Below, one piece after another: positions 1-5,083 of a stretch of DNA of 5,083 bases. Each line of letters starts with the position of its first letter. Within the stretch, counting starts at the first letter, position 1. Location: the NCBI GenBank assembly GCA_029939385.1, contig JAOZSZ010000122.1:1-5083 (forward strand), in the 5' to 3' direction. The notes under the pieces were generated by a model that did no database searches, had not been told where the DNA came from, and saw only the letters and a list, made by a program, of their open reading frames with translations. The position numbers and the translations under genes are program-made. The DNA comes from Pontiella sp. (lineage in GTDB: Bacteria > Verrucomicrobiota > Kiritimatiellia > Kiritimatiellales > Pontiellaceae).

Positions 1-1085
1 CCGACCGCTCCGGCACGCGCACCAAAAAAATTGATATTGTGCGCGATGAGGTAAAGCTAGAAGAGCAAGCCGCTAAAGGAGAAGTTAAAGAATTATTTAT
101 CGATAATGAAACCACCCGCAGACTAGGTGTTATTACATTACCTGACTTTTACGCTGACTTTAAAGCCACCAATAAAAACCAGAAAGATGCCCGCCGCGCT
201 TCCACCGATGTTAAACGGCTCATTAACGAACTTATGCTCGAAGGAATCGAAGGATTAGTGCTCGACCTTCGAAACAACGGAGGGGGCTCACTCGTTGAAT
301 CCATTGATATCGCCGGACTATTTATTTCATCGGGGCCCATTGTGCAGGTCAAAGAACGCCGAGGCATTCAAGTGCTACCCGATGCCGACCCAGAAATTAA
401 CTATGCTGGCCCCATGATCATACTCGTTAACCGACTCAGCGCCTCAGCATCCGAAATTCTTGCCGCCGCAATGCAGGACTATAAACGAGCCATCATCGTG
501 GGCGATAAGCAAACGCACGGGAAAGGTACCGTCCAAACCCTTATGCCGTTAGGCGGAAAGCGGCGCGGCTCGTTAAAATTAACCACCGCAGGATTTTATC
601 GGATCAATGGGGGTTCTACCCAACTCAAAGGAGTTACACCTGATATTATCATTCCTTCTTATCTCGATGTGATGGAGATTGGTGAAAACTCCCTCAAGCA
701 TGCGTTACCTTGGGATACGATTCGACCGGCCATGTACCGCTCTATGAGCGGACTCACTGAAATGATTCCCCTGCTCAGTACGCAATCAAAAGAACGCATC
801 GAGGCCGATGCTGAGTTCATCGCCTATTTTCAAAAACGTGCGCGGTTGAAAGAACGCTACGAAACAAAAACGGTTTCGCTTTTACTTGAAGAACGTATTG
901 CAGAAGCCGAAGCCGAAAAAGAGATGGATCATATCCAAAGTGGAGCCTTTTTAGAGGATGAGGATGAAGATAATACCGATATCGTTCTTGGTGAAACGCT
1001 CAATATTCTTTCCGATATGATCGATTTAAAGAAACCCGCGCAATCTGAATTACTAGCCCCCAATCTCAGCTCAACCAAAAAATAA
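1..1085 (+). CDS. prc: Carboxy-terminal (tail-specific) processing protease Prc/Tsp, family S41, 5'-truncated by the window edge
   Basis: This is the C-terminal part of a periplasmic protease that degrades or trims proteins from their C-termini. The frame is open from the left edge (first full codon at 3), so the true start lies outside; the GTG at 39 is an internal Val codon. Residues below are counted from that GTG. The first codons fit the end of a PDZ domain (DRSGTRTKKIDIVRDEVKLE). The S41 core follows: LRNNGGG at 77-83, then SASASE at 134-139. By comparison with E. coli Tsp (mature S430, D441, K455), the nucleophile is Ser136 (444-446), with Asp147 (477-479) and the general base Lys162 (522-524, in GKGTVQ). 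FYRINGGSTQ and KGVTPDI are also typical. After residue ~215 comes the helical C-terminal extension of the long Prc type (NALPWD-like HALPWD, then an acidic LEDEDEDNTD stretch and ETLNILSDM). About 360 of roughly 680 residues are present. The loop after GKGTVQ is about 10 residues shorter than in E. coli. The catalytic set is intact, so the visible part looks functional. It ends with TAA, convergent with the kinase gene. Confidence 0.96.
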   Translation, partial: DRSGTRTKKIDIVRDEVKLEEQAAKGEVKELFIDNETTRRLGVITLPDFYADFKATNKNQKDARRASTDVKRLINELMLEGIEGLVLDLRNNGGGSLVESIDIAGLFISSGPIVQVKERRGIQVLPDADPEINYAGPMIILVNRLSASASEILAAAMQDYKRAIIVGDKQTHGKGTVQTLMPLGGKRRGSLKLTTAGFYRINGGSTQLKGVTPDIIIPSYLDVMEIGENSLKHALPWDTIRPAMYRSMSGLTEMIPLLSTQSKERIEADAEFIAYFQKRARLKERYETKTVSLLLEERIAEAEAEKEMDHIQSGAFLEDEDEDNTDIVLGETLNILSDMIDLKKPAQSELLAPNLSSTKK

Positions 1086-1116
1086 AGCTTAGATAAAGTA
1101 ACGAAACCCTGTTCCG
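1086..1116. other. Convergent intergenic gap between prc and the kinase gene
   Basis: Only 31 bp separate the prc TAA (1083-1085) from the kinase TAG (1117-1119 read on the minus strand). I see no GC-rich inverted repeat followed by a T-run on either strand here. If transcription ends by hairpin, the signal must sit inside a coding region, or termination is Rho-dependent. Transcripts from both sides may therefore overlap at their 3' ends. Confidence 0.6.
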
Positions 1117-3711
1117 CTACAAAATATCACCGCCAGCCTCCGCTTTATGAACCGGCATTTCCTGAATATAGCGAAAGCCAACATCGGACGGAACAACGGG
1201 AGTATCAGAAGCATAACAACACGGCAAGAACGTGGGAGGCGTGGCACCACTGCCACCTTTGATTTGATAGAACGTATCACTATCTGGAAGCTTCGTGGAG
1301 GTCATTTCACGAACATTACCCGCCATGTCGTACGCATTATACACCGTGATGTCGCGAGGGAATTTTCCTGGCGATGCCCATAAGGGATAACGTGCCTTAC
1401 CCTTCCTATTGATGGCCGTAAGAGTCAGGTTTGCCTTAACCGTAAATTCATCCCCCCAAACATACCGGCGACCATCCACCCCTCGGGCCGCTTTTTCCCA
1501 TTCCTCAGCACTGGGCAGTCGAATCACTGCGCCAACTTGCTGAGATTTCCATGTGCAAAAGGCCTCTGCGGCTTCACGGGTTATTCCAACAATCGGAAAT
1601 GAAAAATCTAATCGGGCATCCATCAGTTCCCCTGCACCATTCCATGCATCCATATATTTTTGATCTTTTTGCTGAAACCGAATTCGGCTCATATAAGCGT
1701 TCTTAAGAGAGGCATCGCCAAGGTCATTCCAGAATTCAATATATTCACCAACCGTCACTTCATACTTTTTGATAAAAAACGATTTTAAGGTTCGCAAATG
1801 CTTTCGATAAAAACGCGAATCCGAACCCCCATAAAAAAACGTTCCATCCGGCACGTAGACCATACCTTCTGGAATCTGTTCAGGGATCTTCAGATCCACT
1901 CTCTTTTTCTCGCCATGTCCGATATAAACCGGATAGGGTATCAAACTCGTATCCGATCGCATGACCATCAATAGGTAGGATCCTTTCTTAATCACATCCA
2001 ACTGGAGAGGCAACTTACCCCGTGCGATAGCATCTCCCGACACCTTCCGTGGCCCATCATTAATCAACGGCCACACAATCACTTCGACCGCCCCTTCTAA
2101 ACTTGTAATTTCCAAACTTCCAAAACCATCAATCTGCTGTTGAAAAAGGTTCAACTCGCGAGCGGTTTTTTCATTCAAAACACCTGGCGATTGTTTAAAA
2201 CGCAACCGTACCGTCTCTAACCATTGATTCGCCTGATCATACTGTTTTTGATGCAAGGCATACTCAATACGATGCCGCATAATGTCGATATACCCCTCCA
2301 TGACAAGGGCGTTCTTTTTGTACGGCATCGGTATGCTTTCATAGAGCGCCTCAGCCACGTTATATGTGGCCACAATGCTCAATTCTTTCTCTACAATAGC
2401 CTTCTCAAACTCGATTTCCTGGCGGGATTTTGTTTTTAACTCAATTTTACAGCAGAGAGCCTGACGCTGGTCATACAATCCCATCACCTCAGTCACCAAA
2501 CGATTCCCGTGAAGCCGCAGCTCATTGGCTTTTTCAATACCGGAAACATAGCTTCCGTAAAGCATTGCTTTCTGCATTCCAAAAACCAAACCCAGTACAC
2601 ACACCACCGCAACTATCACACTGGATTTTATGGGGTTTCGCTTGCAGGTTTTCCAGAAACGAACCCATCGTGGTGCCTTATAGGCACTTACCTTGAAACT
2701 TCCAATATAAGCCCGAATGTCCTGCGCAAAATCATCCACCGAACGATAACGACTTACCTGATGAAGAGCCATGGCTTTAAGACAAATGGCCTCTAATTCA
2801 CGAGGAATCTTTAGGGATGGGCAACGATTACGCGGTGCGAGAAAGCGACCGGTCTTCACATTTTCAAGTAAAAGTCGGAGCTTCACTTTTTCGAATGGTG
2901 GGACATACGTAAGCAAATGATACAAGATAGCTCCAAGGCTATACACATCGGACTGGAAATTGATATTCTTAATGCGCCCTTCAGCCTGCTCGGGGGCCAT
3001 ATAGTTCGGTGTCCCCGCAACCGTACCTTCAAAGGTTTTAAAACCTTCCTCAAGCCCATTCATCTGAAGCTGAACCTTACTCGAAGAATCCACTATGGCG
3101 TTCAATTCTTTAACCAATCCCCAATCAAGAACTAAGACCTCACCATATTTCCCAACCATAATATTCGCAGGCTTAAGATCACGATGAATCATCCCTTTAC
3201 TATGTGCAAATGCCACCCCATTACAAACGGCCAAAAATATTTCCAACAGCACATTTAGTGGATATTTCTTTTTAAAAAATGCGGGGTGCGTAGTGAGCTG
3301 ATCCAGAATTTCCTTCAAGGTTTCGCCTTGAACTTTCTTCATCGTAAAATAAATTCCTAACTCATCACTCATGCCCAACTCATGTACCGGCATAATATTA
3401 GGATGTTCGAGCTGCGCCGTTCCTCGCGCTTCTTTAAGAAAACGCTCCAACACCTCATCATCGACGTTGAAATTTTTATTAAGCGATTTAATCGCCACCT
3501 CGCGGCCGAGCAAGGAATCGAGAGCACTATGCACCTCCCCAAACGAACCATCCCCCAGGGGCACCATAGAAGTATAATGAGCATCGTTTTTCTCTATTTT
3601 CATAGAAAGTATATGCTTTATAGTGCTCCATTCAATGGATGATAACGAGCTGTCCGTGGCGTCAGAAGCATCGTCCAAATTCTTTGTTGGATCTATCTTA
3701 GGTGTATCCAT
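1117..3711 (-). CDS. Transmembrane Ser/Thr protein kinase (Hanks type) with C-terminal PEGA-like and FGE-sulfatase-like domains
   Basis: A complete 864-residue receptor-like kinase. The ATG at 3709-3711 is chosen for its Shine-Dalgarno GGGAGAGG five bases upstream. Residues 1-45 are a polar N-terminal extension. Kinase domain ~46-335: glycine loop LGDGSFGEV (52-60), VAIK Lys75, alpha-C Glu94, HRDLKPAN (176-183; catalytic Asp178), DWG in place of DFG (196-198), GTPNYMAPEQ (233-242) and SDVYSLG (254-260). All residues needed for catalysis are present. An insertion of about 30 residues (200-230) lengthens the activation loop. A basic stretch (349-358) precedes one membrane helix (~362-379), placing the kinase in the cytoplasm and the C-terminus outside. 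Residues ~385-525 are mostly helical, perhaps TPR-like or coiled-coil; ~530-610 is beta-rich and PEGA-like. The FGE-sulfatase-like domain (~612-850) shows MVYVPDGTF, RLPSAEEWEKAARG, YDMAGNVREMT, KGGS and GFRY. Hand alignment places Thr824 and Leu829 at the two FGE active-site cysteines, so this domain is probably a non-enzymatic sensor or binding module. Substrates are unknown. Confidence 0.95.
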   Translation of the reverse strand: MDTPKIDPTKNLDDASDATDSSLSSIEWSTIKHILSMKIEKNDAHYTSMVPLGDGSFGEVHSALDSLLGREVAIKSLNKNFNVDDEVLERFLKEARGTAQLEHPNIMPVHELGMSDELGIYFTMKKVQGETLKEILDQLTTHPAFFKKKYPLNVLLEIFLAVCNGVAFAHSKGMIHRDLKPANIMVGKYGEVLVLDWGLVKELNAIVDSSSKVQLQMNGLEEGFKTFEGTVAGTPNYMAPEQAEGRIKNINFQSDVYSLGAILYHLLTYVPPFEKVKLRLLLENVKTGRFLAPRNRCPSLKIPRELEAICLKAMALHQVSRYRSVDDFAQDIRAYIGSFKVSAYKAPRWVRFWKTCKRNPIKSSVIVAVVCVLGLVFGMQKAMLYGSYVSGIEKANELRLHGNRLVTEVMGLYDQRQALCCKIELKTKSRQEIEFEKAIVEKELSIVATYNVAEALYESIPMPYKKNALVMEGYIDIMRHRIEYALHQKQYDQANQWLETVRLRFKQSPGVLNEKTARELNLFQQQIDGFGSLEITSLEGAVEVIVWPLINDGPRKVSGDAIARGKLPLQLDVIKKGSYLLMVMRSDTSLIPYPVYIGHGEKKRVDLKIPEQIPEGMVYVPDGTFFYGGSDSRFYRKHLRTLKSFFIKKYEVTVGEYIEFWNDLGDASLKNAYMSRIRFQQKDQKYMDAWNGAGELMDARLDFSFPIVGITREAAEAFCTWKSQQVGAVIRLPSAEEWEKAARGVDGRRYVWGDEFTVKANLTLTAINRKGKARYPLWASPGKFPRDITVYNAYDMAGNVREMTSTKLPDSDTFYQIKGGSGATPPTFLPCCYASDTPVVPSDVGFRYIQEMPVHKAEAGGDIL

Positions 3712-3716
3712 TTAAT

Positions 3717-3724
3717 CCTCTCCC
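3717..3724 (-). promoter_or_regulatory. Shine-Dalgarno site of the kinase gene
   Basis: On the minus strand the sequence reads GGGAGAGG, then ATTAA, then ATG. The purine-rich core and five-base spacing support the ATG at 3709-3711 as the true start. The first two G bases also form the foot of the inverted repeat at 3723-3750, so a folded leader could partly hide this site. Confidence 0.75.
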
Positions 3725-3750
3725 AAGCGAAATTCAAGTGAATCGTTTGG
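3723..3750. repeat. Imperfect inverted repeat (operator-like dyad or leader hairpin) upstream of the kinase
   Basis: On the plus strand the left arm is CCAAGCG, AA, ATTCA (3723-3736) and the right arm is TGAAT, CGTTTGG (3739-3750), around a 2-bp centre AG. The inner five pairs are perfect, then two unpaired A bases, then six of seven outer positions match; the seventh is G/T on plus and A/C on the kinase strand. It sits 12 bases upstream of the kinase ATG and its foot overlaps the Shine-Dalgarno. It could be a dimeric regulator's operator or a hairpin in the kinase mRNA leader. There is no T-run after it, so it is not a terminator. The symmetry is seen; the function is inferred. Confidence 0.5.
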
Positions 3751-3783
3751 AGAGTAAATTAAACACCAAAGAGGGTCACTAAT

Positions 3784-3794
3784 TTTCAATGAAA
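3784..3794. repeat. Short palindrome TTTCA-A-TGAAA
   Basis: This is a perfect 5-bp inverted repeat with a single central base. It shares the TTCA...TGAA core with the inner part of the dyad at 3732-3743, and the two centres are about 51-52 bp apart, close to five helical turns. It overlaps the TTGAAA that could act as a leftward -35 element. A palindrome this short and A/T-rich can arise by chance, so a role as a protein-binding site is only a suggestion. Confidence 0.3.
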
Positions 3795-3888
3795 CTTTAT
3801 CAGTTTGTCTGGCATTAGAACGCACCTTGCGCTTAAGTGGGCGCTCTCAACGGGACCTCTTTAGTTCGCCCCTTGAAATTTAATAACC

Positions 3889-3912
3889 ATGAACCCTAGA
3901 AATCTTAAATGA
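3889..3912 (+). other. Possible 7-codon leader peptide overlapping the CNNM start
   Basis: An ATG at 3889-3891 opens a frame reading MNPRNLK and stops at TGA 3910-3912. That stop overlaps the CNNM start codon as ATGA, the geometry typical of translational coupling. Neither this ATG nor the CNNM ATG has a clear Shine-Dalgarno. A frame this short is expected often by chance; the exact overlap is the only reason to list it. Confidence 0.2.
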
Positions 3913-5083
3913 ACGCGATCCACTCTCAATATTTTATCTATAGTCTAGTCTCCCTCAGTCTTGCCTGCATTCTTGCCTCCATTTTCACCTCATTACGATT
4001 CACCGGCGATGCCGGGCTTCCGCGCCTGATCGAGCGCGGCGGACGCCAAACCAAACACCTTCAATTCTGGAAAAATCGCTGGGGCCTTTTATGCCAGACC
4101 ACACGATTGCTATTAACTCTCAGCGTCTTTATCACCTTTGTTTCATTCTATCGGGCCCTTCAGGACTGCGATCTTTGGTTCATGCTACCGTCCCTCTTTC
4201 TTCTTTTGCTCTTCTATATGCTCGTCGTCTGGATTATTCCGCACGTGCTTTCCGAAAGCTATGCTGACCGAATTTCACTCGCCGCACTATCCGGTATAGG
4301 GACACTCACCTTTCTAATGTATCTCTTTGTTTGGCCCCTACAATTTATCGAAGATCACCTACTACATCATGCGATGTCTGCCTCTGACGAAGAAGATCGC
4401 CCTTCTCCTGAAGATGAAATTAAAAGTCTAATCGAAGAGACCAATCAAGATGATCTTGAAGAAGAAGAACGCGAAATTATACGGAGTGTTTTTGAATTTG
4501 GAGAGACGATTACTCGCGAAATCATGACCCCGCGCATCGATATTAGCGGCCTCAAAGACTCGCTAACGGTCAATGAATGTATCGAACAAGTTAAAGAATC
4601 ACGCCACTCACGCTTTCCGGTCTATCATGAAAACATTGACGATGTAATTGGAATGGTACATGTGAAAGATTTGCTCCGACTCTGCGCCGGTTGTGAAGGA
4701 GAAAAAGCCATTAACCAACTGGTAAAGAAAATTGATTTCGTTCCAGAAACGATGCCGATCAATGATCTGATGCAACTCATGAAGAAAACCCATTCCCAAA
4801 TGGCGCTGGTGGTCGATGAATATGGCGGCACCGAAGGCCTGGTTTCGATGGAAGATATTATTGAAGAGCTCGTTGGTGAAATCGAAGATGAATATGACCT
4901 TAAGGAAAAGGAACTTCAACGTCGGGCCGATGGATCGGTGATGGTGCAGGCGCGAATGCCAATTTACGAACTCAATGAAGAGCTAAAGGCTCACTTCCCT
5001 GAAAATAGTGAATACGACTCTCTCGGGGGCTACATCTTTTCCGAACTGGGTCATATTCCAACCCCCGGCGAAACGCTGGAAGC
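3909..5083 (+). CDS. CNNM/CorC (HlyC/CorC) family membrane protein with CBS pair, 3'-truncated by the window edge
   Basis: The frame runs open from ATG 3909 to the right edge: 391 full codons, of about 420-450 usual for the family. An in-frame TAA at 3906-3908 rules out an earlier start. The N-terminal ~150 residues hold about four hydrophobic segments (~8-28, 64-82, 90-110, 123-146), matching the DUF21/CNNM membrane domain in position; the conserved-type proline segment reads [10 protein letters not shown] (108-117). The sequence there is divergent and lacks the usual 'SAxETA' signature. A charged linker (~158-190) leads to [26 protein letters not shown] (residues 184-209, a hallmark junction of the family). 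CBS1 spans ~205-258 ([21 protein letters not shown]) and CBS2 ~272-330 ([20 protein letters not shown]). The CorC_HlyC domain begins at ~340 and is cut. Family members are linked to Mg2+ or Co2+ transport or resistance, with CBS domains binding adenine nucleotides in the cytoplasm; older annotations say 'hemolysin', which nothing here supports. It is divergent from the kinase gene. Confidence 0.93.
   Translation, partial: MNAIHSQYFIYSLVSLSLACILASIFTSLRFTGDAGLPRLIERGGRQTKHLQFWKNRWGLLCQTTRLLLTLSVFITFVSFYRALQDCDLWFMLPSLFLLLLFYMLVVWIIPHVLSESYADRISLAALSGIGTLTFLMYLFVWPLQFIEDHLLHHAMSASDEEDRPSPEDEIKSLIEETNQDDLEEEEREIIRSVFEFGETITREIMTPRIDISGLKDSLTVNECIEQVKESRHSRFPVYHENIDDVIGMVHVKDLLRLCAGCEGEKAINQLVKKIDFVPETMPINDLMQLMKKTHSQMALVVDEYGGTEGLVSMEDIIEELVGEIEDEYDLKEKELQRRADGSVMVQARMPIYELNEELKAHFPENSEYDSLGGYIFSELGHIPTPGETLE

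Larger units (their letters stand above)
3712..3908. promoter_or_regulatory. Divergent intergenic region between the kinase and the CNNM gene
   Basis: This 197-bp region must carry the promoter of the kinase (leftward) and probably that of the CNNM gene (rightward). I found no convincing sigma70 pair for either. The best leftward candidate is TTGAAA (plus 3784-3789, read on the minus strand) with TTTAAT (plus 3758-3763), but the 20-bp spacing is too long. Rightward, TTGAAA at 3873-3878 and TAGAAA at 3897-3902 would start transcription at or after the start codon, so I do not call them a promoter. The region holds two TTCA-TGAA dyads, annotated separately, and a tiny reading frame at its right end. 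No tRNA, other RNA gene or known riboswitch was recognised. Confidence 0.55.

Noticed and set aside
39..41. GTG as start codon of the protease
   Set aside because: The frame is open upstream to the window edge and encodes residues expected at the end of the Prc PDZ domain; the GTG is an internal valine.
1147..1383. Plus-strand reading frame antisense to the kinase C-terminus
   Set aside because: It lies wholly within a well-supported gene on the other strand, and its product shows no recognisable motif.
2224..2796. Three overlapping plus-strand reading frames antisense to the kinase middle region
   Set aside because: They are embedded in the kinase gene, have no Shine-Dalgarno that I can see and no family features; they are shadows of the coding strand.
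3369..3642. Small frames on both strands over the kinase N-terminal coding region
   Set aside because: The kinase frame here encodes the glycine loop, VAIK lysine and alpha-C glutamate; the other frames are by-products.
3821..3844. GC-containing partial inverted repeat in the divergent region
   Set aside because: Pairing needs bulges and mismatches, leaves only short paired runs, and has no T-run, so it is neither a terminator nor a convincing structure.
3873..3902. TTGAAA ... TAGAAA as a rightward promoter
   Set aside because: Transcription would begin at or beyond the CNNM start codon, which would require a leaderless or truncated message; the -10 match is also weak.
4608..4919. Minus-strand 103-codon frame antisense to the CBS region
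   Set aside because: The plus-strand frame encodes canonical CBS pair motifs ([26 protein letters not shown]); the antisense product resembles nothing.
1..5083. Mobile element, CRISPR array, tRNA/rRNA, toxin-antitoxin or defence system
   Set aside because: No transposase or integrase, repeat-spacer pattern, cloverleaf or defence-related domain was seen; nearly all of the window is explained by three envelope and signalling genes.

Overview
This window looks like ordinary chromosomal DNA from a Gram-negative bacterium, most likely of the PVC superphylum (Kiritimatiellota, Lentisphaerota or Verrucomicrobiota). The main pointer is the central gene: a Hanks-type Ser/Thr kinase with a 'DWG' magnesium loop, one membrane helix and a C-terminal sulfatase-modifying-factor (FGE-like) domain, an architecture common in those phyla. 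The long E. coli-type Prc protease also implies a periplasm. Base composition looks moderate by eye. The phylum call is an inference.

Layout: (1) 1-1085, plus strand: the C-terminal half of a tail-specific periplasmic protease (Prc/Tsp, family S41), cut by the left edge. (2) 1086-1116: a 31-bp convergent gap with no visible terminator hairpin. (3) 1117-3711, minus strand: a complete 864-residue membrane-anchored Ser/Thr kinase with a PEGA-like segment and an FGE-like domain outside the membrane. (4) 3712-3908: a 197-bp divergent intergenic region with a strong Shine-Dalgarno for the kinase, a long imperfect dyad touching that Shine-Dalgarno, and a second related dyad about five helical turns away. 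(5) 3909-5083, plus strand: a CNNM/CorC (HlyC/CorC) family membrane protein with a divergent membrane domain, a CBS pair and the start of the CorC_HlyC domain, cut by the right edge. A 7-codon reading frame overlaps its start codon by ATGA.

All three proteins act at or across the cell envelope: periplasmic proteolysis, transmembrane signalling and probably divalent-cation or membrane homeostasis. The genes are not co-transcribed (plus, minus, plus), so the sequence does not establish a shared pathway. The only regulatory link to consider is the shared divergent region between the kinase and the CNNM gene. No RNA gene, mobile element, CRISPR array or clearly new system was seen. The points most worth a second look are the FGE-like domain without the catalytic cysteines, the dyad symmetry upstream of the kinase, and the possible coupled leader peptide ahead of the CNNM gene.
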